Source: Apilactobacillus apisilvae (GTDB lineage: Bacteria; Bacillota; Bacilli; Lactobacillales; Lactobacillaceae). From it: 64,000 nucleotides of DNA. Each line of letters starts with the position of its first letter. Position 1 is the stretch's first letter. The translations under genes were made by a program, and so were the position numbers. The stretch covers positions 310,001 through 374,000 of the forward strand of contig NZ_CP093362.1 of the NCBI RefSeq assembly GCF_023380225.1, read 5' to 3'. The notes under the pieces are model-generated. The model did not search any database. It saw only the letters and a program-made list of their open reading frames with translations, and had not been told where the DNA came from. Shown in pieces: positions 1 through 10,477 of the stretch.

Positions 1-5
1 CTATT

Positions 6-866
6 ATGGCAACTGTTATTGATGGAAGATTATTAGCAAAAAAGTTAAATGAAAGTACAAAAGAAGAAGTTACAATTATGAATAGTAAATCTATTGTTCC
101 TTGTTTAGCAGTTATTATTGTAGGTGAAGATCAAGCTAGTAAGCGATATGTAAGAAGTAAACACAAGAAAGCTGAACAACTTGGTATTAAATCAATAGTA
201 AAAGCATTGCCTGAAGAAACAACTGAAAAAGAATTATTATCAGTATTAGATGAATATAATCATAATGATTCAATTAATGCAATTTTAATTCAATCACCAC
301 TACCAAAACATATTAATGAAAAATTTGTAATGGGACATATCAATCCCCAAAAAGATGTCGATGGTTTTCAAACCATTAATTCTGGAAAATTATTTTTAAA
401 TGAAAACGAAAATTATCCAGTTGCTTGTACGCCTAAAGGTATTATGAAAATGCTTGAAGAATATAATATTGAATTATTGGGCAAAAAAGCAGTTGTGATT
501 GGTAGAAGTACTATTGTTGGCAGACCAATGGCAGCATTATTAATTAATGCTGGTGCTGAAGTTAGTGTTATTAATCATTATGCTAACGTAAATGATTATA
601 CTAAAGATGCCGATATTATAGTTTCAGCTACTGGTGAATTACATACGGTTACTAAAAAAGATGTCAAATCAGGTGCTACTGTAATTGATGTTGGTCAGAA
701 TTTAAATGAAGATGGAAAATTAGTTGGGGACGTCGATTACGATGATGTATCTCAAGTAGCCGGTTACATTACGCCAGTTCCTGGTGGTGTTGGTCCGATG
801 ACAATTAGCACTTTAATGAGTCAAACCGTTGAACTTACAAAATGGAGTGAAAAACATAATGAGTAA
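6..866 (+). CDS. folD: Bifunctional methylenetetrahydrofolate dehydrogenase / cyclohydrolase FolD
   Basis: Cytoplasmic enzyme that oxidises 5,10-methylene-THF to methenyl-THF with NADP and then hydrolyses it to 10-formyl-THF. The 286-aa product has family-typical length. The substrate-domain segment with QSPLPKH lies near residue 97, the Rossmann segment GRSTIVGRP near 165, and the signature PVPGGVGPMT near 258. The ATG at base 6 lies at the window edge, so its ribosome site is not visible. Its 3' end overlaps xseA by 8 bases, so the two are translationally coupled. It feeds fmt and works beside fhs, both elsewhere in this window. Confidence 0.96.
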   Translation: MATVIDGRLLAKKLNESTKEEVTIMNSKSIVPCLAVIIVGEDQASKRYVRSKHKKAEQLGIKSIVKALPEETTEKELLSVLDEYNHNDSINAILIQSPLPKHINEKFVMGHINPQKDVDGFQTINSGKLFLNENENYPVACTPKGIMKMLEEYNIELLGKKAVVIGRSTIVGRPMAALLINAGAEVSVINHYANVNDYTKDADIIVSATGELHTVTKKDVKSGATVIDVGQNLNEDGKLVGDVDYDDVSQVAGYITPVPGGVGPMTISTLMSQTVELTKWSEKHNE

Positions 867-2193
867 TGATTACTTATCAGTTAGCGATTTAACTAGTTAT
901 ATCAAAAAAAAGTTTGATCGCGATCCTTACTTAGGTAAAGTTTATTTAACCGGTGAAATATCTAATTTTAGATTGAGACCTGTGCATCAATATTTTAGTT
1001 TAAAAGATGATAACGCTAAGATTAGTGCAATTATGTTTAAATCATCCTTTAATAAAGTTAAATTTACTCCTGAAGAAGGGATGAAAGTTTTAGTTACCGG
1101 AAGAATTTCTTTATATGAAAAGACCGGTAACTATCAAATATATATTGATCATATGGAACCTGATGGTGTAGGTGCACTTTATCAAGCATATGAACAATTA
1201 AAAAATAAGTTATCTAAAGAGGGGCTATTTTCAGCTCCTAAACAACAATTAACTAAATTTCCTAAAAGAATTGCCGTTGTGACCTCTGCCAGTGGAGCAG
1301 TTATTAGAGATATTATAACGACAACTAGAAGACGATATCCAATAGCACAAATTGTTTTATTTCCAGCGGTTGTACAGGGGGATGAAGCAGCTAATGATAT
1401 TACTCATCAAATCGCTCGAGTTAATGAGATGGGAAATTTCGATACTTTAATAATTGGTCGTGGTGGTGGATCAATTGAAGATTTATGGCCATTTAATGAA
1501 GAAAATGTTGCTAGAGCTATCTTTGATAGTGAAATTCCAGTGATTTCTTCCGTAGGCCATGAAACTGATACAACGATTGCCGATTTAGTTGCAGATGTTA
1601 GGGCTGCTACCCCAACTGCTGCTGCTGAATTATCTGTTCCTGTTTTAACTGATGTTTTAGCTGAATTGCAACAAGCACAATTAAGAATTTTTAATGCTTT
1701 TAAAAATAATATAAATATTATGAATCAACGTTTAAATAAAGCAAAAAACTCTTATATTTTTAAACAACCTGATCGTTTGTATGATTCTTATCTACAAAAT
1801 TTAGATGGGTTACGTGAAAAATTAATTATTAACATGAAAACTAATTTACAAAGATTTGATAAAAACTTAAATCAACTATCTAATAAATTACAGATTAATT
1901 CTCCTAAACAAAGAATTGATGCTAATCTTAAAATTTTAAATATAAAGCAACAACAATTGGAAAGAAATATTAGATTAGTTGTTAGTTCAAAAAAAAACAA
2001 GATCAAAAATATTGCGGATTCTTTAGATCATCTAAGCCCATTAAAAACAATGTCAAGAGGATTTAGTTACACAACCGATGAAAATGACAACGTAATCAAA
2101 AGTGTTGATGATTTGAGTGAAAATAGTCAAATTAATCTAAACTTAATTGATGGATCTGCTCAGGCAACTATTAACAACATAGAAAGGAAGTAA
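859..2193 (+). CDS. xseA: Exodeoxyribonuclease VII large subunit
   Basis: Large catalytic subunit of the single-strand exonuclease that degrades ssDNA to acid-soluble oligonucleotides. An N-terminal OB-fold (about residues 8-100: [17 protein letters not shown]) is followed by the nuclease core with [29 protein letters not shown] and [10 protein letters not shown], then a long helical tail. The frame opens upstream at 829, but the ATG at 859 is preferred: GGAG lies 11 bases upstream, and [12 protein letters not shown] is the usual family start. It overlaps folD and is followed at once by xseB, so both subunits are co-expressed. Confidence 0.95.
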   Translation: MSNDYLSVSDLTSYIKKKFDRDPYLGKVYLTGEISNFRLRPVHQYFSLKDDNAKISAIMFKSSFNKVKFTPEEGMKVLVTGRISLYEKTGNYQIYIDHMEPDGVGALYQAYEQLKNKLSKEGLFSAPKQQLTKFPKRIAVVTSASGAVIRDIITTTRRRYPIAQIVLFPAVVQGDEAANDITHQIARVNEMGNFDTLIIGRGGGSIEDLWPFNEENVARAIFDSEIPVISSVGHETDTTIADLVADVRAATPTAAAELSVPVLTDVLAELQQAQLRIFNAFKNNINIMNQRLNKAKNSYIFKQPDRLYDSYLQNLDGLREKLIINMKTNLQRFDKNLNQLSNKLQINSPKQRIDANLKILNIKQQQLERNIRLVVSSKKNKIKNIADSLDHLSPLKTMSRGFSYTTDENDNVIKSVDDLSENSQINLNLIDGSAQATINNIERK

Positions 2194-2197
2194 AACA

Positions 2198-2431
2198 ATG
2201 GCCGAAAAAGAAACTTTCGAAGATAATATGCAAAAATTAGAGAGTATTGTAAATGAATTGGAACAAGGAGATATCCCTTTAGAAAAAGCTTTATCAGAAT
2301 TTCAAGATGGGGTTAAATTAACCAAAGATTTAGAATCCACGCTTAAAAATGCAGAAAATACACTTGCTAAAGAAATGACTAATGATGATAAAGAAGTATC
2401 GTTTGAAAAATCAGAAAGTGATACAAAATAA
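2198..2431 (+). CDS. xseB: Exodeoxyribonuclease VII small subunit
   Basis: Small helical subunit of exonuclease VII; several copies decorate the XseA helical tail. The 77-aa product is of normal length and has the family pattern [19 protein letters not shown] followed by LEKAL and FQDGVKL. The start ATG has AAGGAAG about 8 bases upstream, within the end of xseA. Its TAA stop shares one base with the ATG of the next gene (TAATG), a coupling arrangement. No unusual feature. Confidence 0.95.
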   Translation: MAEKETFEDNMQKLESIVNELEQGDIPLEKALSEFQDGVKLTKDLESTLKNAENTLAKEMTNDDKEVSFEKSESDTK

Positions 2432-3321
2432 TGTTAAATCAACTATTGGGTGATTTTGAAAATGAATATTTAAAAAAAATCAATAATTATTTAAAAAATA
2501 ATTTAAAAAAAGATGTTGATCAAGAAACTTTATACGAATCCATGAAATATTCTTTGATGGCTGGTGGCAAACGTTTAAGGCCACTATTAACTTTGGCAAC
2601 TATGCAAACATTGGGCAAAGAAATTAGTAATGATAGTTTAAGAGCTGCTTGTGCACTTGAACTTTTGCATACATATTCTTTAATTCATGATGATTTACCA
2701 GCGATGGATAATGATGATTTGCGTAGAGGAATTCCTACTAATCATATTAAGTTTGGTTCTGGAATAGCGACTTTAGCAGGTGATGGTTTGTTGTCGTTAT
2801 CATTTCAATGGATTACTGACAATGATTTACCTGATAATAAAAAAGCAAAATTAGTCTTTTTATTATCTAAAGCTAGTGGCCCTAGTGGAATGGTTGCTGG
2901 TCAATCTTCTGACATCGAATTTGAAAATACTAAATTAGACTTATCATCTTTAAAAAAATTGCATCGTGGTAAAACAGGTGCGCTAATTAACTATGCTGTT
3001 GTTGCAGGTTCTATAATGGCTGATGCTGATGAAAGTTTACAAAAGCTTTTATCTAATTATGCTGATGATTATGGTCTAGCGTTTCAAATTTACGATGATA
3101 TTTTAGATGTAGTATCAACATCCGACAGTTTAGGTAAACCAGTTCATCAAGACAGTATTAAAAACACCTATCCCAACTTAATTGGACTAGCTAATTCATA
3201 TAAAGAGCTAGCTAATGTTTTAAATCATAGTCGTGAAATATTAAAAATTATAAATAAAAAGTATGAAATTAATACTGATTTATTGGAGTCATTTCTTACG
3301 TACTTTAAAATCAGTAAATAG
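2431..3321 (+). CDS. ispA: Polyprenyl synthase of the farnesyl diphosphate synthase type
   Basis: Condenses IPP with allylic diphosphates to farnesyl/geranyl diphosphate for undecaprenyl lipid carrier and quinone side chains. Both aspartate-rich motifs are present: HDDLPAMDNDDLRRG near residue 87 and YDDILD near residue 222. The Lys/Arg motif GGKRLRP lies near 46. At 296 aa it is of normal length. Its substrates come from the mevalonate operon at 43.4-47.4 kb. Product chain length (C15 or C20) cannot be told from sequence alone. It lies in the common xseB-ispA-tlyA order. Confidence 0.93.
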   Translation: MLNQLLGDFENEYLKKINNYLKNNLKKDVDQETLYESMKYSLMAGGKRLRPLLTLATMQTLGKEISNDSLRAACALELLHTYSLIHDDLPAMDNDDLRRGIPTNHIKFGSGIATLAGDGLLSLSFQWITDNDLPDNKKAKLVFLLSKASGPSGMVAGQSSDIEFENTKLDLSSLKKLHRGKTGALINYAVVAGSIMADADESLQKLLSNYADDYGLAFQIYDDILDVVSTSDSLGKPVHQDSIKNTYPNLIGLANSYKELANVLNHSREILKIINKKYEINTDLLESFLTYFKISK

Positions 3322-3333
3322 GAGTATTTAAGA

Positions 3334-4140
3334 ATGAAAAAGCAAAGAGTAGATGTACTTTTGGTTCAACAAGGACTATTTGATACTCGTGAAAAGGCTA
3401 AACGTGCTGTAATGGCTGGTGAAATTCTAGGAAAAAATGAAGAAAGAATAGATAAGCCAGGAACTAAAATTTCTGAAGAAACCAAACTTCATTTAAAGGG
3501 GAAACCCATGCCATATGTTAGTCGTGGTGGCTTAAAATTAGAAAAAGCTTTAAAAGTATTCAACATCGATGTTAAAGATAAAACAGTTTTAGATATTGGC
3601 TCATCTACTGGTGGGTTTACTGATGTTATGCTACAAAACGGTGCTAAATTAAGTTATGCACTAGATGTGGGAAGCAATCAATTAGTATGGAAGCTTAGAG
3701 AAGATCCTAGGGTTAAAGTAATGGAACATACAAATTTCAGATATAGTCAGTTATCTGATTTTAATTATGGTCAACCAGAATTTTCTTCAATCGATGTTTC
3801 ATTTATATCGTTGCATTTAATTTTGCCACCATTGAAAAACATCTTACAATTAGGTGGTGAGGTTGTGGCACTTGTAAAGCCACAATTTGAAGCAGGACGA
3901 GATAAAATTGGAAAGCATGGTATTATCAAGGATCATAACGTTCATGCAGATGTTTTAGATGACATAATTAATTTTTCTATTGATGCAGGATACTCTGTTG
4001 ATGGTTTAGATTATTCACCAATTAAGGGTGGCGAAGGGAATATCGAATTCTTATTACATTTGAGATCAGATGACAATCCATCAATTAATCCGAAGGTATC
4101 GATTGATCAAACCATTAAAAATTCTGATAATTTAAAATAA
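3334..4140 (+). CDS. tlyA: TlyA-family rRNA (cytidine-2'-O)-methyltransferase
   Basis: Predicted SAM-dependent ribose methyltransferase of rRNA, historically called hemolysin A. An N-terminal S4 RNA-binding domain (about residues 4-65: RVDVLLVQQGLFDTREKAKR) precedes an FtsJ-type Rossmann domain with the SAM motif VLDIGSSTGGFTDVML near residue 85 and ALVKPQFEAGRD near 180. It is 268 aa, family length. RBS GGAG lies about 10 bases upstream. In Bacillus and many lactobacilli argR separates this gene from recN; here only 27 bases do. Confidence 0.9.
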   Translation: MKKQRVDVLLVQQGLFDTREKAKRAVMAGEILGKNEERIDKPGTKISEETKLHLKGKPMPYVSRGGLKLEKALKVFNIDVKDKTVLDIGSSTGGFTDVMLQNGAKLSYALDVGSNQLVWKLREDPRVKVMEHTNFRYSQLSDFNYGQPEFSSIDVSFISLHLILPPLKNILQLGGEVVALVKPQFEAGRDKIGKHGIIKDHNVHADVLDDIINFSIDAGYSVDGLDYSPIKGGEGNIEFLLHLRSDDNPSINPKVSIDQTIKNSDNLK

Positions 4141-4167
4141 TTCTATGTTTGAAAGGAAGTTCTTTAA

Positions 4168-5859
4168 TTGCTAGAAAATTTATCTATAAGTAATTTGGCA
4201 ATCATTGATAAATTGGAGATAGATTTTTCCTCTGGCATGACGGTTCTTACTGGAGAGACTGGTGCTGGTAAATCAATTATTATTGATGCTGTTGGTTTGT
4301 TAGCTGGTGGTCGTGGTTCGCAAAAGTTCATTCGTAATGGCAGTAATAAATTGTTAGTTCAAGGATTATTTATTTTTCCAAATGATAGTCCAACTTATAA
4401 CATTTTGGATGAATTGGGAATTGATCATTCTGATGGCAGTGTTATTTTACAAAGAGAAATTTATCGTAACGGTAAAAATATTTGTCGAGTTAATGGGATT
4501 TTAGTGAATACTACTACACTTAAAAAAATTGGGTTAACCGTTGTTGATATTCAAGGACAAAATGATAGTCAAAATTTAATGCAACCAGAAAAGCATGTTC
4601 AATTACTTGATGAATTTGGTTTTGATGATATTCATTCTTTACTAAAAGATTACTATAATTGTTATGAACAATATAATAATTTAGAAAAACTCATTAAAGA
4701 AAAAAGAAATAATGAAAAAGAATGGTCTCAAAGAATTGATATGCTGAAATTTCAAGAATATGAAATTGGTAACGCCAATTTGCAATTAAATGAAGAAGAA
4801 GAATTGGCAAAAGAAAGGGATCATTTGCAAAATTATCAGAAAATTGTTGATGCATTAAACTTTTCTTTTAATGCAATTAATGGAGATGAAACAATTAGTC
4901 CAATTGATATGATTGGTCAAGCTATGAATTCGATGCAATCAATTGAAGATGTCGATCCTAAATTTAATGAAATTTCTGATAATATTAAAAATGCTTTTTA
5001 CCTACTGCAAGATTCATCTGATAATATATCTGATCAAGTTGATCTTCAAGAGTCTGATGAAAATAAGTTAGAAGAAATAGAAGAACGTCTAAATATAATT
5101 TACGGATTAAAACGTAAGTATGGTGATTCTATTAAACAAGTTCTTAAACATTATGATGATGTCAAAAATGAATTGGACTCTATGCAATCTGATAAAGAGA
5201 CTGGTGAAGATTTAAATCAGCAATACAATAACGCTTATAAAAAGCTAGACAATCTAGCTAAAAAAATAAGTAACTTGAGACATAAGACAGCTATTGGTTT
5301 AGAAAATGAAGTTCACAAACAATTAAGTGATCTTTACATGTCTAAAACAGAATTTAGTGTGAATTTTAGTAAATTGCCTAATGGTTCCTTTAATCAATAT
5401 GGAAATGAGCATGTTGAATTTTATATGCGTACTAATCCAGGAGAGAGTCTATTGCCACTAAGTAAGATAGCATCTGGTGGTGAATTATCCAGAATATTGT
5501 TAGCCTTAAAAACAGTCTTTGCAAATCTACAAGGTATTACTTCAATTGTTTTTGATGAAGTTGATACTGGTGTTTCAGGGCGAGTTGCTCAGGCAATTGC
5601 TGATAAAATATCTTCAATTGCTAAAGATTCACAGGTATTATGTATTACGCATTTACCACAAGTTGCTGCTATGGCAGATCACCATTACTTCATTAAAAAA
5701 TCAGTGAATAATGAACGTACTACTACTAAAGTTTTAAAGTTAAATAAAAAGAATCGTGTCGATGAATTGGCTCGTATGTTATCTGGCTCAACGGTTACCA
5801 AATTAACATTAGAACACGCCAACGAACTATTGAACTTAGCTAATGAAGAGAAAAAATAA
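4168..5859 (+). CDS. recN: DNA repair protein RecN
   Basis: SMC-like ATPase acting early in double-strand break repair, bringing ends together. N-terminal Walker A GETGAGKSIIIDA starts near residue 29, a coiled coil occupies the centre (about 150-370), and the C-terminal lobe has the signature LSKIASGGELSRILLALK and Walker B IVFDEVDTGVSG. It is 563 aa, normal for the family. The start is TTG, preceded by AAAGGAAG about 9 bases upstream; the sequence MLENLSISNLAIID matches the family N-terminus, so TTG is well supported. Confidence 0.95.
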   Translation: MLENLSISNLAIIDKLEIDFSSGMTVLTGETGAGKSIIIDAVGLLAGGRGSQKFIRNGSNKLLVQGLFIFPNDSPTYNILDELGIDHSDGSVILQREIYRNGKNICRVNGILVNTTTLKKIGLTVVDIQGQNDSQNLMQPEKHVQLLDEFGFDDIHSLLKDYYNCYEQYNNLEKLIKEKRNNEKEWSQRIDMLKFQEYEIGNANLQLNEEEELAKERDHLQNYQKIVDALNFSFNAINGDETISPIDMIGQAMNSMQSIEDVDPKFNEISDNIKNAFYLLQDSSDNISDQVDLQESDENKLEEIEERLNIIYGLKRKYGDSIKQVLKHYDDVKNELDSMQSDKETGEDLNQQYNNAYKKLDNLAKKISNLRHKTAIGLENEVHKQLSDLYMSKTEFSVNFSKLPNGSFNQYGNEHVEFYMRTNPGESLLPLSKIASGGELSRILLALKTVFANLQGITSIVFDEVDTGVSGRVAQAIADKISSIAKDSQVLCITHLPQVAAMADHHYFIKKSVNNERTTTKVLKLNKKNRVDELARMLSGSTVTKLTLEHANELLNLANEEKK

Positions 5860-5861
5860 AT

Positions 5862-5890
5862 TTGAAAAATTTATTAAAATAGCCCATAAT
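5862..5890 (+). promoter_or_regulatory. Predicted promoter for gmk-rpoZ
   Basis: A sigma-70 type arrangement, TTGAAA, 17 bases, CATAAT, lies between recN and gmk. The gap of 65 bases and lack of a clear terminator mean read-through from recN may also occur. Seen by eye only. Confidence 0.5.
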
Positions 5891-5924
5891 AGGAATACTA
5901 ATATTTATTTTAAGGGGTTTTATA

Positions 5925-6542
5925 ATGGCAAAACGAGGAATGCTAATTGTTCTTTCTGGTCCTTCTGGTGTAGGTAAAGGGACTGTCAGAAAGGCATTAT
6001 TTAACGAGCCAGATGTAGATTTTAAATATTCCATTTCAATGACTACCAGAAAGCCTCGTGAAGGTGAAGTGAACGGTAAAGACTATTTTTTTGTTTCTAA
6101 AGAGCAATTTGAAGAACACATTAAAAATGGGGAAGTCTTAGAATATGCTAAGTATGTTGACAATTATTATGGAACACCATTAAAATATGTTAATGATACT
6201 TTAGATGCAGGTCATGACGTCTTTTTAGAAATTGAAGTTAATGGTGCTATGCAAGTCAGAGCTAATTGTCCAGAAGCAATTTTTGTTTTTCTTACACCAC
6301 CTGATTTAGTAGTACTAAAAAATCGCTTAATTGGTCGTGGAACCGATGATATGGATGTCATCAATAAGCGAATTAAAAAAGCAGTATTAGAAATTAAAAT
6401 GATGCGTAATTATGATTATGCTGTTTTAAATGATAAGGTTGACAATGCCGTCGATAGAATTAAAACCATTGTTAACAGTGAACGTTTAAAAGTAAATCGT
6501 GTTATGCCTGATTATTTATCATCGTTAGGAGACGAAGCTTAA
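5925..6542 (+). CDS. gmk: Guanylate kinase
   Basis: Phosphorylates GMP to GDP with ATP; an essential step in GTP supply and (p)ppGpp metabolism. P-loop [10 protein letters not shown] starts near residue 9, and the GMP-binding segment [17 protein letters not shown] near 36. The 205 aa match the family. SD AAGGGG lies about 8 bases before the ATG. Its stop overlaps the rpoZ start by one base (TAATG), the common gmk-rpoZ pairing. Confidence 0.96.
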   Translation: MAKRGMLIVLSGPSGVGKGTVRKALFNEPDVDFKYSISMTTRKPREGEVNGKDYFFVSKEQFEEHIKNGEVLEYAKYVDNYYGTPLKYVNDTLDAGHDVFLEIEVNGAMQVRANCPEAIFVFLTPPDLVVLKNRLIGRGTDDMDVINKRIKKAVLEIKMMRNYDYAVLNDKVDNAVDRIKTIVNSERLKVNRVMPDYLSSLGDEA

Positions 6543-6745
6543 TGTTATTATATCCATCTGTAGATAAGTTACTTGAAAGAGTTGATTCAAGATACTCACT
6601 AATTATGTTAGCTAGTAGAAGAGCCCATGAGATTGAATCAGGTTCTCCATTATTATTAGATAGTTATAAATCAAGAAAGCCTGTTGGAAAAGCTTTTGAA
6701 GAAATTGCTGCTGGCACTGTTAAACTTACAAGAACTGAAAAATAA
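6542..6745 (+). CDS. rpoZ: RNA polymerase omega subunit
   Basis: Small RNAP assembly subunit. The 67-aa protein has the omega core [17 protein letters not shown] near residues 17-33 and [15 protein letters not shown] near 46-60. It is coupled to gmk through a TAATG junction and is followed directly by a strong terminator, so gmk-rpoZ forms a short transcription unit. Confidence 0.94.
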   Translation: MLLYPSVDKLLERVDSRYSLIMLASRRAHEIESGSPLLLDSYKSRKPVGKAFEEIAAGTVKLTRTEK

Positions 6746-6751
6746 TTGTTT

Positions 6752-6789
6752 AAACCTTTGCGATATATAGCAAAGGTTTTTATTTTTTT
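6752..6789 (+). terminator. Rho-independent terminator after rpoZ
   Basis: Perfect 10-bp stem AAACCTTTGC / GCAAAGGTTT with an 8-base loop (GATATATA), followed by a T-rich tract. It lies 7 bases after the rpoZ stop. An open frame continuing through this hairpin into coaBC is therefore not used as the coaBC start. Confidence 0.85.
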
Positions 6790-6813
6790 GATTCGTAATT
6801 ATTTTGATACAAT
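6786..6813 (+). promoter_or_regulatory. Predicted extended -10 promoter for coaBC
   Basis: TGATACAAT (6805-6813) fits an extended -10 box; TTTTGA lies 16 bases before TACAAT as a weak -35. It directly follows the rpoZ terminator and is 25 bases from the coaBC start. Confidence 0.45.
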
Positions 6814-6838
6814 AATAATAAAAGACTGGGGTGCTCAT

Positions 6839-8035
6839 ATGTTTAATAATTTGAATGTTGCATTGTATGTTTCTGGAAGTATTGCTTGTTATAAATCTTT
6901 AACGTTGGCAAGAGATTTGATAAAAAAAGGCGCTAATGTACGTGTCATAATGACTAGAGGTGCCCAAATGTTTGTAACACCATTGGCTTTTCAAACTTTA
7001 ACTAAAAATTTAGTTTTTACTGATATAAATGATGAACCTAATGAAAAAGAAATTACTCATATCGATATTGCTAAGTGGTCTGATATTTCAGTTGTTGCAC
7101 CAGCAACCGCAAACTTAATTTCTAAAATGGCAAACGGAATTGCTGATGACGCTGTTACAACTACTTTATTAGCCACAGATGGAAAAAAATTTGTCGTTCC
7201 TGCTATGAATGACCATATGTGGCATAATCCAGCTACTCAAAGAAATTTACAAACTTTAAACAATGATGGAATCAATATTTTTTCACCTACTAAAGGTTAT
7301 TTAGCTGAGGGATATTCGGGAAAGGGGCGAATGATTGAGCCGGAAGTCATAGTTGATAAATTATATGATCAATTAAAAGATTCAGATTCACTATTTAATA
7401 AAAACATTTTGATTACAGCTGGTGGTACTAGAGAACCAATTGATCCTGTAAGGTATATAAGTAATAATTCATCTGGTAAAATGGGGTATGCAATCGTTGA
7501 TGCGGCAATTGATGCTGGTGCCAATGTTACTTTAGTTACGGCGCCATCTAAGTTAATTCCTAACCAAAAAGCAAACGTTATTAAAGTTAAAACCTCTGCT
7601 GAAATGGAAGCAGTAGTTAAAAATAATTTAAATAATGCTGATGTACTAATTATGGCAGCTGCTGTCTCTGACTATAAGCCTTCTCAATATAACAAACAGA
7701 AAATAAAGAAATCATCTGATAAATTAGTTTTAGATTTAGTAAAGACTCATGATATTCTAAAGGAAGTGGCTAAAGTTAAAAACAACCAATTTGTTGTTGG
7801 TTTTGCCGCAGAAACTCAAAATTTAGTTCAAAACGCTAAAGTAAAATTAAAAAATAAGAATCTAGATCTTTTAGTTGCAAATGATGTAAGTCATGCAGAA
7901 ACTGGCTTTAGTAGTGATAATAATAAAGTATCATTTATAGATTCTAACGGCGTTATCGATGAAACAGATGTTGATAGTAAAAAAAATATTGCTAATCAAT
8001 TAATTAATATTGTTAGCAATCGAATTAATAAATAG
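6839..8035 (+). CDS. coaBC: Bifunctional phosphopantothenoylcysteine decarboxylase / phosphopantothenate-cysteine ligase
   Basis: Two consecutive steps of coenzyme A synthesis. The N-terminal flavoprotein CoaC part (about residues 1-180) has [14 protein letters not shown] and the [13 protein letters not shown] substrate loop. The C-terminal CoaB part has [22 protein letters not shown] near 195 and AAAVSDYKP near 281. The frame opens at a TTG within the upstream terminator, but ATG 6839, with GGGGTG nearby, gives the normal N-terminus and 398 aa. A new transcription unit appears to start here. Confidence 0.94.
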   Translation: MFNNLNVALYVSGSIACYKSLTLARDLIKKGANVRVIMTRGAQMFVTPLAFQTLTKNLVFTDINDEPNEKEITHIDIAKWSDISVVAPATANLISKMANGIADDAVTTTLLATDGKKFVVPAMNDHMWHNPATQRNLQTLNNDGINIFSPTKGYLAEGYSGKGRMIEPEVIVDKLYDQLKDSDSLFNKNILITAGGTREPIDPVRYISNNSSGKMGYAIVDAAIDAGANVTLVTAPSKLIPNQKANVIKVKTSAEMEAVVKNNLNNADVLIMAAAVSDYKPSQYNKQKIKKSSDKLVLDLVKTHDILKEVAKVKNNQFVVGFAAETQNLVQNAKVKLKNKNLDLLVANDVSHAETGFSSDNNKVSFIDSNGVIDETDVDSKKNIANQLINIVSNRINK

Positions 8036-8047
8036 GGAAGAGATATA

Positions 8048-10462
8048 TTGAATTTAGCTAAAATAATTGTTGATGTTCCAACAATGCAAACTAATGAACC
8101 GTATACTTATCGAATTCCAGAATTTTTGTCTGATCAATTACAACGAGGGATGCGTGTAATTGTACCTTTCGGTAATGGTAGCCGAAAAATTCAAGGAATT
8201 GTTTGGGATATTGATTATGCTGGTACATTTGATGGACAATTAAAAGATATTGAAAGTGTAATGGATTTGAGTCCGGTTTTAAATAGTGAACTGCTTTCAA
8301 TGTCTAAGTGGATGGCTAATAAAACATTTTCTTTTCAAATAAGTTGTATTTTGACGATGTTACCCGGTGTGATGCATGCAAAATATCAAAAACAATTAAA
8401 ACTGCTGGATTCTAGTATTGATAACGAAGATGTTAAAAAATTATTTTACAAATCTAAAATAATTGATTTTAATCCGGAAGAATTGGAAAATGATATTTTA
8501 AAAAATATTATTAAATTAAAAAGAAACAATAAGATTGAAATCAAATACAATGTTAAAAATAAAGCACATGCTAAAAAAATATTAGGGATACAACCAATCA
8601 TAAAGCCTTCTGATGTTGAAACAATATTTAAAGATGTGCGAAAAAATGCCGTTAATCAGCAAAAATTACTTACCTATATAAAAGATAATCCTCAAGAAAT
8701 TATTGCTCAAAGATATTTATGTAATAAATATAATATTTCTGAATCTACAATCAAAACAGCTATTAAAAAGAAATGGTTAATTCAAACTCAAATTGAAGAA
8801 TATAGAAATCCATACAAACAAAAAGTTGAACGAAACTATCCACTGAAATTAAATAATGAGCAACAATCTGCAGTTAATAAAATTAACGATCCCATTATTA
8901 ATAGTTTAGATAAAGTATTTTTATTAGAAGGTGTTACAGGATCTGGTAAAACAGAAGTTTATCTTCAGGCAATTCAAAAAGCGTTATCAATGAATAAAAC
9001 TGCTTTGATGCTAGTTCCTGAAATTTCTTTAACACCTCAAATGTCTCGTCGTGTAAAAGGCCGCTTTGGTGATCGTGTTGCAATGCTACATAGTGGCCTA
9101 TCTAATGGTGAAAGATATGATGAATGGCGAAGAATTGAACGAGGTGAAGCTGATGTAGTAGTTGGTGCTCGTTCAGCAATTTTCGCACCTTTAAATGATA
9201 TTGGCATCATTATTATGGATGAAGAACATGATTCTAGTTATAAGCAGGATGAAACCCCTAGATATCATACAAGAGATGTTGCTAAATGGCGTGCCAAATA
9301 TCATAAATGTCCGGTTGTTTTGGGCAGTGCTACACCTTCATTGGAATCTAGGGCTCGTGCAACCAAGGGACTTTATGATTTAATTAAATTACCACATCGA
9401 ATTAATAATAAATCGTTACCTAAAGTTAATATTATTGATATGAAAAATGAACTTATTAATAATGGTGATGAAGATTTTTCTGATGAGCTATTAAATGCAA
9501 TTAATAATCGTATTAGTAAGGGTGAACAAATTGTTTTAATGCTTAATCGAAGAGGCTATTCATCATTTATTATGTGCCGAACTTGTGGATTTGTTTTAAA
9601 ATGTCCTAACTGTGATATTTCTTTAACACTTCATATGGATACTAAAACTATGAAATGTCATTATTGTGGACATGAAGAGCAAATACCTTATAAATGTCCT
9701 AATTGTAACGACAATAAAATTAGATATTATGGGACAGGAACTCAAAAAGTACAATCAAAGTTACAAAAATTAGTTCCTAATTCAAGAATTATTAGAATGG
9801 ATGTTGATACAACTAGAAAAAAGGGTGCTCATGAGCGTTTGTTACAAAAATTTGGTCAAGGTAAGGCGGATATTTTATTGGGGACACAAATGATTGCAAA
9901 AGGTTTAGATTTTCCTAATGTTACTTTGGTTGGAGTATTAAATGCTGATACTTCTTTAGACTTACCAGATTTTCGTTCAAGTGAAAAAACTTTTGAATTA
10001 TTAACTCAAGTTAGCGGTCGTGCGGGTCGTGCTGAAAAAAATGGATTGGTGTATATTCAAACTTTCAATCCAGATAATTATGCAATTCAATTGTCCAAGA
10101 ATCAGGATTATGAACAGTTTTATCGTACAGAGATGCATTTGAGGCATATAACTAACTATCCGCCTTATTATTTTACAGTTAAAATTACTTCTAGTGACGT
10201 TAATGAATCTAAAGCTGCTTCTAAAATGTTTGAAATTTCTAAAATCTTAAAGGCAAAATTAAGCAATCAAACGATTATGCTAGGACCATCACCTAGTTCA
10301 ATTTTACGAATAAAAAATAAATATTATTATCAAATTATTCTAAAGTATAAAAATGAACCTAATTTACATGCTTGTTTAGAATATATCTTGCAACATTACC
10401 AAAAGGATGCACAAAAGGGACTTTATGTGAATATTGATCCGGATCCTTTAAACTTTATGTAA
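8048..10462 (+). CDS. priA: Primosomal protein N' (replication restart helicase PriA)
   Basis: Superfamily 2 DNA helicase that reloads the replisome at stalled forks. An N-terminal DNA-binding domain (about residues 1-200) precedes the helicase core with Walker A EGVTGSGKTEVYLQ near 297 and the DEEH box IIMDEEHDSSYKQDE near 388. Eight zinc-binding cysteines lie in the CRTCGF...CPNC...CHYCGH...CPNCND block near 515-560. Start is TTG with GGGAAGAG upstream, 12 bases after coaBC. The 804 aa are family-typical. Confidence 0.95.
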   Translation: MNLAKIIVDVPTMQTNEPYTYRIPEFLSDQLQRGMRVIVPFGNGSRKIQGIVWDIDYAGTFDGQLKDIESVMDLSPVLNSELLSMSKWMANKTFSFQISCILTMLPGVMHAKYQKQLKLLDSSIDNEDVKKLFYKSKIIDFNPEELENDILKNIIKLKRNNKIEIKYNVKNKAHAKKILGIQPIIKPSDVETIFKDVRKNAVNQQKLLTYIKDNPQEIIAQRYLCNKYNISESTIKTAIKKKWLIQTQIEEYRNPYKQKVERNYPLKLNNEQQSAVNKINDPIINSLDKVFLLEGVTGSGKTEVYLQAIQKALSMNKTALMLVPEISLTPQMSRRVKGRFGDRVAMLHSGLSNGERYDEWRRIERGEADVVVGARSAIFAPLNDIGIIIMDEEHDSSYKQDETPRYHTRDVAKWRAKYHKCPVVLGSATPSLESRARATKGLYDLIKLPHRINNKSLPKVNIIDMKNELINNGDEDFSDELLNAINNRISKGEQIVLMLNRRGYSSFIMCRTCGFVLKCPNCDISLTLHMDTKTMKCHYCGHEEQIPYKCPNCNDNKIRYYGTGTQKVQSKLQKLVPNSRIIRMDVDTTRKKGAHERLLQKFGQGKADILLGTQMIAKGLDFPNVTLVGVLNADTSLDLPDFRSSEKTFELLTQVSGRAGRAEKNGLVYIQTFNPDNYAIQLSKNQDYEQFYRTEMHLRHITNYPPYYFTVKITSSDVNESKAASKMFEISKILKAKLSNQTIMLGPSPSSILRIKNKYYYQIILKYKNEPNLHACLEYILQHYQKDAQKGLYVNIDPDPLNFM

Positions 10463-10477
10463 GGAAGTAGATTTAAA

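Noticed and set aside
6746..6838. N-terminal extension of coaBC by 31 codons from TTG
   Set aside because: The segment is the rpoZ terminator and the coaBC promoter; family N-terminus begins at the ATG at 6839.
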